64,000 bases of DNA, taken from IMG/VR virus record IMGVR_UViG_3300024520_000055, positions 19,448 to 83,447 of that record. One strand, 5' to 3'. Numbering within the stretch: position 1 is the first letter of the stretch; every line of letters starts with the position of its first letter. Both the position numbers and the translations under genes were made by a program. This DNA comes from a virus. This document shows positions 49,618 through 59,214 of this stretch, piece by piece. The notes below the pieces were generated by a model. That model had not been told where the DNA came from, did not search any database, and was given only the letters and a program-made list of their open reading frames with translations.

Positions 49618-51528
49618 TTACCCTAAATGAGGCAGAAAACGTGGCCGCGCCCGCACCTTTCCTGCCGCATCCATGAACTTGCACTTGGGGGTGAACGGTT
49701 CAATGCCGTCCACCAGACACATGAAGTTCTGTTCGCACAACACGCAGTTAACCTTGGCCGTCATGGACTCGCTGATGTCAATCTTGCGGTCCAGGTTGGC
49801 TACGATAATTTCCTCCACCGAGCCCTTGGTGAGATATCGAAACACAAACGCCTTGCGCTCCTGTCCGATGCGGTAGTTCCGGCCAAGGGACTGGATGTAG
49901 TGATCCAAGCGGTACGTCTGAGAGAAGTACATCATGTAGTCCGCTGCCGTCAGCGTGATCGATTCCCCTGTCGCAATCTGGGCAAGATACACCCGGCACT
50001 CCGGGTCCTCCTGGAAACGGTCCTCGCACGCCTTCGCTTTCTTGGCCGTCATGGACCCTTCAACGCGAACATAGTCCACTCCTGGGTGAACGATCTTGAT
50101 CATTTCCTTGATCATTTCTTCGAGAAGATTGAGTTCCTCCGTGAACGCCGCCCAGATAATTACCTTCGATGTCGGGTTCGTAAGGATCTCTTCCAGGTCC
50201 GCAGTCAAGGCCTCGATCTTTCCCGAGGCACCGCGGGTCCGTGCAATCTCTGTGGGAGGTGGCCCCCTGTTGATCTTGCACCGCTTCGTGTAGGGACGAA
50301 TCGGGATGTCTTCCTTTACGCAGTAATCCAGGTGGGCGCATCCGTTGCAAATGTCTTCCTTCAACGGGATGATGATGAAACCGGATAGCAACTGCTGGAG
50401 TTTCCAGATGATGATCGCGGCATTGCCTGGAACAACCTCTTTGCCTGCGATGACAGTCATCGCGTCGTCGATGAGCTGGTTGTAGTGCTTCCGAATGGAC
50501 CTCTCTGCAACCACGTTGCGGTCGATGAAGGTTCTCTCGGGGAGATCCAGGCACTCCTCCTGGCGATACTTCCGCGTCACTGGGCGAATAGAGCGGTTGA
50601 GCGCCTCCAGGTTCTTATAGCCGGTTACGATGTGGGGGTTGGATACCGCGTGCACGATGTGGGAGTTGATGAACTTGCGCCGGTTGCGCGTCAAGAGGAA
50701 CGGGGCCATCACTTGCATCTGGGCCCAGATGTGGAGGGGATCTCCGAGGGCCGGGGTTCCGGTCAACAGCACTCTGCGTCCTGTCGTGGCTGACAACATG
50801 AACGCCGACTTGTGGTTCCCGGACTGGGTGCGCCGGATCTTGTGTGACTCGTCACAGATGATTCCGCGCGCACGCAAGCGCGGCAGGTGGAGCGATAGGT
50901 TCTTCGCGCTCTCGTAGGTGGACACCAGGAACAACCAGTCATCCCGCTTGTCAATTGCCTCTTGGATGAGCGCTTCCTTCTTCTTGGGGCCTCCCTCGAT
51001 CACGACGCAGCCGTACTTTCCGTTGCCGTGCTTTTCCAGTTCGGGGCGCCACACGTGGAGGCCTGCTTTCGACACCAGCACGATCCACCGGAAACTCGGG
51101 GCGTCCATGTCGAGGATCTGCATCAGGTCGATCATGATCTTGGTTTTGCCCAGGCCCACCTCGGCGAAGATTCCGAAGCGCGGAGAGTAAAGCGCGTGAC
51201 AAAGCGCTTCTCGCTGGTGGTCCATCGGCTCTGTGCGGAACTTGTAGTCGTTGGGGATGTGCTGCTCTTCCACGAGCTTGGGTACACGCTCCAGGTAGGC
51301 AAGGCACTTCTTTGCGTCTTGGCTCAGGACCAAGCGTTCCTTGAACAGGAGCTTCAGGTCCTCCACGACGCGCTGTCCGAAAGGATGAAACGCGGGGAAC
51401 ACCCACTCGCCCCAGTGTCGTGCGAGGGTGGCCCCATACGCACGCGCGGGCTCCGGACTATTAAAGGGCAACGTGAATATGGGGACCGTGTTGTGAAAAC
51501 GGACTTGGAGTAGAACAGAGTCAGACAC
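49618..51528 (-). CDS. SNF2-family helicase/translocase
   Basis: 636 residues from a GTG at 51528 with GGAG nine bases upstream. SF2/SNF2 motifs: Q-like M-D-H-Q-R-E-A-L near residue 104, Walker A E-V-G-L-G-K-T-K near 126, D-E-S-H near 226, L-L-T-G-T-P near 258, V-I-I-W-A-A-F-T near 460 and motif VI Q-S-L-G-R-N-Y-R-I-G-Q near 550. Two Cys clusters (C-N-G-C-A-H-L-D-Y-C near 395, C-V-L-C-E-Q-N-F-M-C near 600) could carry zinc. Such phage helicases remodel protein-DNA complexes or branched DNA. First gene of the long leftward replication run; its upstream region holds candidate promoters. Confidence 0.88.
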   Translation of the reverse strand: MSDSVLLQVRFHNTVPIFTLPFNSPEPARAYGATLARHWGEWVFPAFHPFGQRVVEDLKLLFKERLVLSQDAKKCLAYLERVPKLVEEQHIPNDYKFRTEPMDHQREALCHALYSPRFGIFAEVGLGKTKIMIDLMQILDMDAPSFRWIVLVSKAGLHVWRPELEKHGNGKYGCVVIEGGPKKKEALIQEAIDKRDDWLFLVSTYESAKNLSLHLPRLRARGIICDESHKIRRTQSGNHKSAFMLSATTGRRVLLTGTPALGDPLHIWAQMQVMAPFLLTRNRRKFINSHIVHAVSNPHIVTGYKNLEALNRSIRPVTRKYRQEECLDLPERTFIDRNVVAERSIRKHYNQLIDDAMTVIAGKEVVPGNAAIIIWKLQQLLSGFIIIPLKEDICNGCAHLDYCVKEDIPIRPYTKRCKINRGPPPTEIARTRGASGKIEALTADLEEILTNPTSKVIIWAAFTEELNLLEEMIKEMIKIVHPGVDYVRVEGSMTAKKAKACEDRFQEDPECRVYLAQIATGESITLTAADYMMYFSQTYRLDHYIQSLGRNYRIGQERKAFVFRYLTKGSVEEIIVANLDRKIDISESMTAKVNCVLCEQNFMCLVDGIEPFTPKCKFMDAAGKVRARPRFLPHLG

Positions 51529-51643
51529 TATAATTTCTCCAGTCGTCGCTAAAACGACTTTGGCCGCCGTTGGCGGACAATTTGGTTGCCATATTGCACG
51601 AGCTGGGGCAAGATGGCAAGCGTCAACGTTCAGGGAGGCTTAG
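51529..51643. promoter_or_regulatory. Divergent control region between helicase and portal
   Basis: 115 non-coding bases between a leftward replication unit and the rightward portal/RNA polymerase unit. On the minus strand TTGCCA, 17 bases, CAATAT is a fair sigma-70-like promoter; on the plus strand TTGGCG with a CATATT/TATTGC -10 is poorer. An inverted repeat AGTCGT/ACGACT lies at about 51541-51558. GGGAGG precedes the portal ATG. Confidence 0.4.
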
Positions 51644-53437
51644 ATGAGCAGCGGGTGGTCTTTCGGAGTGGGCGCGGGTACCGGATTTGGCGGGGGACTG
51701 AATCAGGACTCGGCCGCACACCACAACCCAATGCTCGATTACTTGCAGGGGTTTCAGGCGCGCGACCTGAAGACCTTGTTCCTGTGGTGCGAGTATCTGT
51801 TCTACCAATCCCCCCACATCTTCGCGGCGACCCGGAAGTTCTCCGAGTATCCCATCACGGAGATTACCTACAAGACCAAGAGCACCAAGCTCAAGGACAG
51901 GTACGAAGGAGTCCTCGAACACATCCTCTACATCAAGGCTGTCCTACAGCGCGCCGCGATGGACCGGCAGGTCTACGGAAACTATCTGGCCTCTCCCTAT
52001 TTCCCCTTCCAGCGTTTTCTCTGCTGCCCCCGTTGCGGGGCAAAAACAAATATCGAGAAGGTCGACTATCAGTACCGCTGGCAGTCGATCGCGTTCGACT
52101 ACATCTGCCCTTCATGCGACACCAAGGTTGTGGGCGCCAAGGCGGAAGACCAGGACGTCCTCGACGTCGCTCGCTTCAACATCATTCGCTGGGATCCGAA
52201 GTACATCGACATCGACTACAACCCGCTGTCGGGCGAGTCCATTTACTTCTACACCATCCCGGGCCACATCAAGGATTCCATCAAGAAGGGCAACAAGCTC
52301 CTCATCAACACAACGCCGATGTCCTTCCTGGAGTGCATCAAGGAAGGAATGCTGCACCGGTTCCACAAGAACCGCATCTTCCACATGAAGACCAGGGCCC
52401 CTGCGGGCATCACGATGGCGTGGGGCATGCCTCCCATCGTGGCCACGCTGCGGCAGTTCTTCTACACAGCGATCTTGCGCAAGGCCAACGAAGCCATCGC
52501 TTTCGAATATCTGATTCCTTTCAGGGTCATTTCCCCTGGGATGAACACACCGAATGCGGACCCTGCCATCACGATGCAGATGTCCAAGTTCATGAACAAC
52601 TTCAAGGACGAGTTCAAGAAGTGGCGCAAGGACCCGCTGCACCTGATGTTCGCCCCGTTCAAGGTGGAGGCTACCTACGTTGGCGGTCAAGGGCGCACGC
52701 TGATGACCATCGCCGAGATCCAGGAAGCGGAGAACAACATCATTGCCGCACAGGGCATCCCGCGTGAGTTCCTCTTCGGAGGCCTCTCGTTCACCGGCTC
52801 CGCCATCACTTTGCGCATCCTCGAGAATCAGTTGCAGAATGATACCGCCGACCTCAACAAGCTGCTCCAGCAGATCGCAGACTGGATTGCGCAGTACTTC
52901 CGTTGGCGGCGCATCACTCTGGAGATGGTGCCGTTCAAGCTGATCGACGATGTTCAGCAGAAACAACTTCTGCTCATGCTCGCGCAGGGGGCTACGGGAC
53001 AACCCGTTGTGTCGAACACAACCCTGCTCGATTCCTTCGGCAAGGACATCGACGAGGAGCGCAAGCTCCGCAACAAGGAACTGCTGGAAGAGATGCGGGC
53101 GCAGATGGATCTCGAGATCCAGATGACCGAACTTCAGAACAACCTTGCCCTCGGCGCACAGCAGAACGCAGCGCAGGGACAGGCCGGGGGCGGCGTAGGA
53201 TCATACGACCAGCAAGCCATCATCGCTGAAGCCGATGCGATGGTGCAGGAACTCGTGATGATGGACCCGGGGCAAAAGCAAAGCATCCTCGACGGACTCG
53301 TGGCCGAAGACGCTGTCTTCCACGCGGTCGTGGTGCAGCGCCTTCAACAGGCTCAACAAAACCTGACGGCCCAGGCTAAGGCCGAGGTGACGGGACAGGG
53401 GGGCGGCGCTGCTCCCCCGCCCCAGGAGGGAATGTAA
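51644..53437 (+). CDS. Portal protein with inserted zinc ribbon
   Basis: 597 residues, ATG with GGGAGG upstream. The order of features fits a large-phage portal: an N-terminal clip/wing alpha/beta part, a central 'H-M-K-T-R-A-P-A-G-I-T-M-A-W-G-M-P-P-I' motif (turret before the stem helices), helices with 'Q-G-I-P-R-E-F-L-F-G-G-L-S-F-T-G-S-A', and a long helical, Gln-rich C-terminal barrel (L-Q-N-N-L-A-L-G-A-Q-Q-N-A-A-Q-G-Q). A Cys4 zinc ribbon (C-C-P-R-C-G near 127, C-P-S-C near 155) is inserted near the N-terminus, unusual for portals. Portals form the dodecameric DNA gate of the head. Linked to the next gene by two-base spacing. Confidence 0.75.
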   Translation: MSSGWSFGVGAGTGFGGGLNQDSAAHHNPMLDYLQGFQARDLKTLFLWCEYLFYQSPHIFAATRKFSEYPITEITYKTKSTKLKDRYEGVLEHILYIKAVLQRAAMDRQVYGNYLASPYFPFQRFLCCPRCGAKTNIEKVDYQYRWQSIAFDYICPSCDTKVVGAKAEDQDVLDVARFNIIRWDPKYIDIDYNPLSGESIYFYTIPGHIKDSIKKGNKLLINTTPMSFLECIKEGMLHRFHKNRIFHMKTRAPAGITMAWGMPPIVATLRQFFYTAILRKANEAIAFEYLIPFRVISPGMNTPNADPAITMQMSKFMNNFKDEFKKWRKDPLHLMFAPFKVEATYVGGQGRTLMTIAEIQEAENNIIAAQGIPREFLFGGLSFTGSAITLRILENQLQNDTADLNKLLQQIADWIAQYFRWRRITLEMVPFKLIDDVQQKQLLLMLAQGATGQPVVSNTTLLDSFGKDIDEERKLRNKELLEEMRAQMDLEIQMTELQNNLALGAQQNAAQGQAGGGVGSYDQQAIIAEADAMVQELVMMDPGQKQSILDGLVAEDAVFHAVVVQRLQQAQQNLTAQAKAEVTGQGGGAAPPPQEGM

Positions 53438-53956
53438 ATGGGCGCCAATGACAGTGACCGCGCTCCGGACGGCTTCGCGGCCTTTCTCGGCTCTGCGGCA
53501 GAACTCGGGGCAAGAGTGGGATTCGATACTCCCCTGATGTCCATGATGCCGCGCGAAGCATCCATTCCCTTTGACTCGGAGAAGGGGGCCTACGATCAAA
53601 CCGTGAAGGCTCCTGTCCAGAAGTTCCGCGTCAAGCGCTTCCGCATCGGGCCCGAAGAGGCCGAATGCGATGCGCTGAACGATCTCCTCGACAAGATTTC
53701 AAACAACGACAACTGGTTCCTGCGCAATCAGCGGGAACAGATCATGAACGACGGCTCGATTGTCGTCCTCCTTTCGTACATGATCGTCGAGATGGTGGAA
53801 AAGAAAAAGCTCAAGCTCGCCTCGGAAGAAGAGGCCCAAGCCGAGGCTGATGCAGAGGCAGAGGGCGACCAAAACGAGGCCTCTCCCCCCGACAAGGGAG
53901 AAGAGGCCCCCGAGGTGGGAGCGACCGACGACGACGCGCCAGCCGCGTCAGACTGA
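53438..53956 (+). CDS. Hypothetical protein with acidic tail, next to portal
   Basis: 172 residues, ATG directly after the portal stop, GGAGGG site. A folded core (residues 45-125, with R-V-K-R-F-R-I-G-P-E-E-A and helices to M-I-V-E-M-V-E-K-K-K-L-K) is followed by a 45-residue Glu/Asp/Ala-rich disordered tail. Head-assembly partners of portals often have this layout, for example scaffold or protease-cofactor proteins, but no family is recognised. Confidence 0.55.
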   Translation: MGANDSDRAPDGFAAFLGSAAELGARVGFDTPLMSMMPREASIPFDSEKGAYDQTVKAPVQKFRVKRFRIGPEEAECDALNDLLDKISNNDNWFLRNQREQIMNDGSIVVLLSYMIVEMVEKKKLKLASEEEAQAEADAEAEGDQNEASPPDKGEEAPEVGATDDDAPAASD

Positions 53957-54021
53957 ATCTGTGTTGCGGGTACTCAGTACCTAGCAGTCGTCATCGATCT
54001 CGTCGATCTCCATGGTGCCTC

Positions 54022-54345
54022 TCACGCGAAGGTAACGCTGTCCTTCTTGGGTGCGCTGTCCTTCGCCAGCGGGGAGTCGAAGCATGCGTCTAGCAAACTC
54101 CCCAGGTTATGTTCTGTGTCCCCGACACACACGATGAGACAATCGCGTGCGCGTCGATGTGGACGGTCCTTGCCCTCGGCCTCGAATCCGGCCACCAGGC
54201 GGAAGTATTCGGTCTTCAGATCTTCGGCACGGAAAGACTCACCGTTCCACGCGGGCTCCAATCCCGAGTGCTTCAACTCGGGCTCGGTTTCGGTCAGCCC
54301 TCGGGCTGACTCTCTCACCTTTTCGAACTCTTCTTGCAGGTCCAA
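54022..54345 (-). CDS. Small hypothetical minus-strand protein
   Basis: About 107 residues if translation starts at the TTG at 54345, which has AAAGGAGG ten bases upstream; a TTG at 54381 would add 12 residues. Charged and helical at first (L-Q-E-E-F-E-K-V-R-E-S-A-R-G-L), then a small alpha/beta part (D-C-L-I-V-C-V-G-D-T-E-H-N-L-G-S-L-L). It lies alone on the minus strand between portal and RNA polymerase genes. The good ribosome-binding site supports it; the rest of the 53957-54423 gap holds only a short GGTAC/GTACC hairpin near 53970. Confidence 0.45.
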   Translation of the reverse strand: MDLQEEFEKVRESARGLTETEPELKHSGLEPAWNGESFRAEDLKTEYFRLVAGFEAEGKDRPHRRARDCLIVCVGDTEHNLGSLLDACFDSPLAKDSAPKKDSVTFA

Positions 54346-54423
54346 CTTGAGATATCCTCCTTTCGGTAACGGACCACTCAATTCCTTTTACCATTCTGCA
54401 CCTCCGGGTTACGATGGGGAGCC

Positions 54424-57400
54424 ATGAGCGACGGAATCTACCCAATCCTGGCGCGTCCCAAAGAACGCCAGGAACGAATCAGAGAGCAGGCCCTTGCAGG
54501 CCTTCGTGACGTGTTCCCGATGCAACTTGATCGGCACACGCTCGAACTCGAGGACGCCCAGCTGAAAGAGCAATCATTCAGCCCCTCCCAGCAAAAGAAA
54601 GCCATCTTGAGTGGGGGGAACCTTTTCGAATCCGTCCAGGCCAAGCTGGCATTGCGCAACGCCGACGGAAAGGTCGTTGATCGCATCAAGACCAACGTGC
54701 TGCACCTTCCGTATCTGACACCACGCGGCACGTTCGTCGTCAAGGGCACCGAATACGAGATCCCGAACCAGCTCCGGTTTCGCCCCGGAGTCTACACGCG
54801 ACACCGCGTCAACGGAGACCTGGAAGCCTGGTTCAACCGCTCGCGGGGAGCAAATTTCCGCGTTGCAATGGACCCCTCCACGAGCCATTTCGGCATGGAG
54901 CTCGGTGCCACGCGCATTCCGCTCTACCCCGTGCTGAAGGGGCTAGGCATCCCAGACAAGGAAATCCAGAACCAGTGGGGGAAGGAAATCCTGTCCCAGA
55001 ACCAGGACTGGGCCGGAAGCGACAAGGCGGTAAACACCGCCATCGGACGCCTCTACAAAAAGCTCACGCCAGCCCACGCACAGACTGCGAAATCCTTGGA
55101 GCAGCGACAAGCCGCAATCCGCGAGCACCTGTCAATGGACTCTCTGGACTCTGAAGTAATGCGCACGACACTGGGGACTCCTACGCGCACAGCAGATCCT
55201 GCCACGGTACTCCAGGCCTCTGGGAAGCTCCTCCGCGTTTTCAAGGGAGAGGCCGAGCCGGACGACAGAACTAGCACGCCATTCTTGAGCATCCACAGCG
55301 CGGATGACTTCTTCCGCGAGCGCATGAATCTCGACGCGCGTGCTTTACGTCGTAAACTCGCGATGAAGCTGCGACACAAAGGCACCTCTCTCGACAAGGT
55401 CGTGCCCCCCGGAATGTTCACCCGGGGCCTGCGCAACTTCATCACGACATCCGCGCTTTCGGCCAACCCCACGCAGATCAATCCGATCGAGATGATCGAC
55501 CACGCCAGCAAGATCACGTTCCTGGGTGAAGGTGGAATCGCAGACGATCGGGCCGTCCCGCCTGAGACACGTCGCGTACATTGGTCCCAGGTCGGAATCA
55601 TCGACCCCATCCGAACACCCGAGAGCTTCAACATCGGGATCGACGTTCGTGCTGCGGTCCGGGCAGGGCGTGACCAGGACGGACGTCTCTACGCTCGCCT
55701 GCTGGACGATCGAGGAAACCAAACCTGGGTTCCGGCAACGGCGCTCCCAGGGAAGAACATCGCATTCCCCAACCAACCGGACCGTGGTCGCGTCGACGTG
55801 TTGAACACCGGGGAGATCCGCCGAGTGCCTGTAGCTCAGGTCGATTACCGTGTCCCCTCGGGGGCACATTTGCATGGGGTCGCCTCGAACCTCGTTCCGT
55901 TCGTTGAGAGTTCCCAAGGCAACCGGCTTCTGATGGGCGCCAAGATGGCGACACAGGCCGTTCCCCTTGTCGAGCGCGAAGTGCCACTCATCCAGGTCGG
56001 AGAGCGCAGAGAGGATCGTTCTTTCGAAGACCAGTTCGGGCGCATGGTAGTCCCCACGTCTCCTGTGGAGGGCCGCGTTGCCAAGATTGACAAGGACTTC
56101 ATCTACATTCGGCCTGCGCGGGTGAAGAAAGCAGCCTACATCGAAAAGCGTGCCTGGGGAGTCGTCAAGTACCGCCAATTCAAACACATCCGCATCGCCA
56201 TCGAGAACCCCAAAGACTCAACGCGCTCCGGCGTGGATACAGACGGCCACAAGTGGTCGCAGAAAATGAGAGACGACTACGGTTACATCCCCGGAACAAC
56301 CACGTCTGCCGACAAAGAAGGGCTGGACGCTTTCGTAGGAACAGATCTTTCGTCCACGCACGTATTCGTCATTCACCAGCTTGACGGGCACGGGGACTTC
56401 GATGAGCTGAAGGTGATGATCGGGTACCCGAACGAGCGGACGGCGAAGGCGCACTATCTGCACAACTACGACAAGACCTGGGGCGAGCATCGCATCAAGC
56501 AGATCGACAAGTTTACAAACGAGGAGTTCCGTGACCGCTACATCCCGGAGTTCAAGAAGGCGGCGGCGTCGCAGCGGGATCTGATCCGTGTTCCCTACGA
56601 CACGAATTTCCCGCTCTCCTCGAAGACGTTCCTCCAAAACGATCTCTCTGTGAAGGTGGGAGACAAGGTCAAAGCGCGGCAGCCCCTGGCCGAGTCCAAT
56701 TTCACTCGGGGAAGCACCCTGGCTCTTGGCAAGAATCTGGACGTCGGCTACATGCCCTACCGCGGCCTGAACTCCAACGACGCCGTCGTGGTGTCTGAAG
56801 GCGCCGCGAAAAAGATGACGTCGAGCCACATGTATCAGAAGCGGTACTTGCCCGACGTCGACTCCATTCCCGGGCGCAAGCTGCACGAAACATACTTTGG
56901 GAACAAGTACACCAAGGACCAGTACAAGAACTTGAACTCCAAGGGCGTTGCGCGGCCGGGTAGTCTCGTGGTGCATGGTGACCCCATCATCGTAGGGGTA
57001 CGCAAAACAAAGCCCACGGCGGAAGCACAGATCCTGGGGCGCTTCCACAAGTCCCTGGTGAAGCCCTACGCTGAGGAAGCGATCACCTGGGACCACGAGG
57101 AGCCTGGAGAAATCATCGACGTTGTGCAGCAGCCCAATGGGCGCACCGCTGTCACAGTGAAGATGAATGCTCCGGTCCAAATCGGTGACAAGCTCTCCAA
57201 TCGCTACGGGGGCAAGGGCGTCGTTTCCGCCATCATCCCCAATGAACAGATGGTGCGGCGCCCTGACGGCAAGCCAGTGGATCTTCTGTGGTCGGGACCA
57301 GTGCTGATCAGTCGCATCAATCCTGCCCAGATCATCGAGACGGCCGCCGCCAAGGTCGCCAAGAAGCTGGGCAAGCCCATTCGCGTTCGCCCCTATGCTG

Positions 57401-59214
57401 GGCACGACAATGTCGCTTGGGCCAAGAAGCTCCTGAAGGACAACGGCCTGAGTGACAAAGAAGATCTCCTGGATCCCGTCACAGGGAAGACCGTCAAGGA
57501 TGTGATGGTCGGTCCTCAGTACATCTACAAACTGTTCAAATCGACCGACACCAACTTCTCCAGCGCTGGCGTCGGCAGCTACGACCTGAACCAGCAGCCT
57601 TCCTCCCACGGAGAGACCGGAGCGAAGCGCCTCGGACGGATGGAGATCAACGCGCTCCTTGCACACAACGCACGGAACATTCTGCGCGAGGCCACAACCG
57701 TCAAGTCCGATAAGCAAGATGAGTTCTGGCGCTCGATGCAACTCGGCCAACCCCTCCCCAGTCCAAAGGCGAGCTTCGCCTACGACAAGTTCCTCACCCT
57801 GCTGCAAGGGGGTGGCGTGCGCGTGAAGAAGGACAAGGACATCTTGTCTTTCGGGCCTCTCACCGACAACGACATCAAGAAGCTCGACACTCGAGCGCTC
57901 AAGAACCCCTTGATGGTGCGTGCCAAGGACCTCCGTCCAGAAAGAGGTGGACTATTCGATCCCGCAATCACAGGTGGACCACAAGGACAGCGATGGTCCC
58001 ACATCGACCTCGACGAACCCGTGATCAATCCCGTCTTTGTCGAACCCGTCCGAAGATTGCTCGGCGAGACCGAGAAAGGGTTCAGAGAGAGGCTCGCAAA
58101 AACTGGTGGTGGTTCGATCAAGAAGGAATTAAATTCCATCAATGTCGGCAGCCGCCTCCGAAGCCTCGGGCAGAGGATTCCGAAAGCCTCCGCCTCCGCG
58201 AGAGACGATCTCATCAAACAGCGGAAGTATCTGGAGGCACTACGGGACAATGGACTTCGACCCGGGGACGCGTACGTGGTGTCACGTGTGCCTGTAATTC
58301 CACCGGTTGCCCGACCGTTTGTACCTACCAAGGGCTCTAAGGATCTGCTGATCTCGGATGTGAACTATCTGTACCGAGACACCATGCTTGCCAACGACGC
58401 GTTGAAGGAAGCGAAGAAGTTGTTGCCTCCCCACGAGGTCGCCAAGGCACGGGGGCACCTCCAAGACTCGGTTGGCGCAGTGTTCGGGATGAACGATCCT
58501 GTCAGCCCCCAGCAACAGGGAAGAAACGCCAGAGGCCTGCTCGGCATCGTTTTCGGAAGCAACCCCAAGAGCAGCTATTTTCAGTCTCGCCTGATGCGCA
58601 GACCGCAGGCGCTCTCTTCGAGGGGAACTGCCGCGCCCGACATGTCACTGGAGATGGACGAGTTCGGGATGCCCGAAGAGATGGCCTGGGCCAACTACGG
58701 GCCGTTTGTGATGCGCCGCCTGGTACGCAACGGCTACCCTGCAACGGACGCAAAACAGATGATCGAGGACAAGGTGCCCGCGGCCCACACGGCACTCGTC
58801 CAGGAGACGCGGGAGCGCCCGGTCCTCCTCAACCGCGCCCCCACCCTGCACCGGCACGGAATCGTTGCCGCATATCCACGGCTGATTCCGGGGAAGACGA
58901 TCAGAGTGAACCCTTACATCGAGGAGGGGATGAACCTCGACTACGATGGCGACACGCTTCAGTTGCATGTCCCTGCGTCTCCGACGGCCAACGACGAGGC
59001 CAAAAGGCTGACACTGCCCAACATGCTGTTCACCGACAAACAGCGTGACGCCCTTCTGGTCTTCCCCCAGCAAGAGGCTATCTTGGGAACGTGGCTCGCC
59101 TCACATGGTCCCCGAAAGGGCGTCAAGGCGAAGAAGTTCAAGACCCAGGCGGAAGCAATGCAGGCATACCACCAGGGCAAGCTGAAGCTCGATGACCCGG
59201 TGAAGATTGGCTGA
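54424..59214 (+). CDS. RNA polymerase beta / N-terminal beta' fusion with pyrophosphatase insert
   Basis: 1596 residues. Beta: T-P-R-G-T-F-V-V-K-G-T-E-Y near residue 98, N-R-L-L-M-G-A-K-M-A-T-Q-A-V-P near 498, G-D-K-L-S-N-R-Y-G-G-K-G-V-V near 921-933 with both active-site Lys, and the clamp-proximal L-G-R-M-E-I-N-A-L near 1075. Residues about 590-705 are an insert matching soluble inorganic pyrophosphatase: I-E-N-P near 593, D-D-Y-G-Y-I-P-G-T 617-625, D-K-E-G-L-D 630-635, D-F-D-E-L-K 658-663. Beta' then runs from about 1110: G-G-L-F-D-P, V-I-P-P-V-A-R-P-F-V, L-L-N-R-A-P-T-L-H-R and the catalytic N-L-D-Y-D-G-D at 1504-1510. The N-terminal zinc domain of beta' is absent. It ends just after the double-psi barrel; the rest of beta' is at 61183-62991. 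Confidence 0.93.
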   Translation: MSDGIYPILARPKERQERIREQALAGLRDVFPMQLDRHTLELEDAQLKEQSFSPSQQKKAILSGGNLFESVQAKLALRNADGKVVDRIKTNVLHLPYLTPRGTFVVKGTEYEIPNQLRFRPGVYTRHRVNGDLEAWFNRSRGANFRVAMDPSTSHFGMELGATRIPLYPVLKGLGIPDKEIQNQWGKEILSQNQDWAGSDKAVNTAIGRLYKKLTPAHAQTAKSLEQRQAAIREHLSMDSLDSEVMRTTLGTPTRTADPATVLQASGKLLRVFKGEAEPDDRTSTPFLSIHSADDFFRERMNLDARALRRKLAMKLRHKGTSLDKVVPPGMFTRGLRNFITTSALSANPTQINPIEMIDHASKITFLGEGGIADDRAVPPETRRVHWSQVGIIDPIRTPESFNIGIDVRAAVRAGRDQDGRLYARLLDDRGNQTWVPATALPGKNIAFPNQPDRGRVDVLNTGEIRRVPVAQVDYRVPSGAHLHGVASNLVPFVESSQGNRLLMGAKMATQAVPLVEREVPLIQVGERREDRSFEDQFGRMVVPTSPVEGRVAKIDKDFIYIRPARVKKAAYIEKRAWGVVKYRQFKHIRIAIENPKDSTRSGVDTDGHKWSQKMRDDYGYIPGTTTSADKEGLDAFVGTDLSSTHVFVIHQLDGHGDFDELKVMIGYPNERTAKAHYLHNYDKTWGEHRIKQIDKFTNEEFRDRYIPEFKKAAASQRDLIRVPYDTNFPLSSKTFLQNDLSVKVGDKVKARQPLAESNFTRGSTLALGKNLDVGYMPYRGLNSNDAVVVSEGAAKKMTSSHMYQKRYLPDVDSIPGRKLHETYFGNKYTKDQYKNLNSKGVARPGSLVVHGDPIIVGVRKTKPTAEAQILGRFHKSLVKPYAEEAITWDHEEPGEIIDVVQQPNGRTAVTVKMNAPVQIGDKLSNRYGGKGVVSAIIPNEQMVRRPDGKPVDLLWSGPVLISRINPAQIIETAAAKVAKKLGKPIRVRPYAGHDNVAWAKKLLKDNGLSDKEDLLDPVTGKTVKDVMVGPQYIYKLFKSTDTNFSSAGVGSYDLNQQPSSHGETGAKRLGRMEINALLAHNARNILREATTVKSDKQDEFWRSMQLGQPLPSPKASFAYDKFLTLLQGGGVRVKKDKDILSFGPLTDNDIKKLDTRALKNPLMVRAKDLRPERGGLFDPAITGGPQGQRWSHIDLDEPVINPVFVEPVRRLLGETEKGFRERLAKTGGGSIKKELNSINVGSRLRSLGQRIPKASASARDDLIKQRKYLEALRDNGLRPGDAYVVSRVPVIPPVARPFVPTKGSKDLLISDVNYLYRDTMLANDALKEAKKLLPPHEVAKARGHLQDSVGAVFGMNDPVSPQQQGRNARGLLGIVFGSNPKSSYFQSRLMRRPQALSSRGTAAPDMSLEMDEFGMPEEMAWANYGPFVMRRLVRNGYPATDAKQMIEDKVPAAHTALVQETRERPVLLNRAPTLHRHGIVAAYPRLIPGKTIRVNPYIEEGMNLDYDGDTLQLHVPASPTANDEAKRLTLPNMLFTDKQRDALLVFPQQEAILGTWLASHGPRKGVKAKKFKTQAEAMQAYHQGKLKLDDPVKIG

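Noticed and set aside
54005-54014. Ten-codon minus-strand frame ATG GAG ATC ... TGC TAG
   Set aside because: Too short and no conserved context; cannot be supported as a leader peptide.
56218-57807. 529-codon minus-strand frame opposite the RNA polymerase gene
   Set aside because: Antisense shadow of a gene with clear polymerase motifs.
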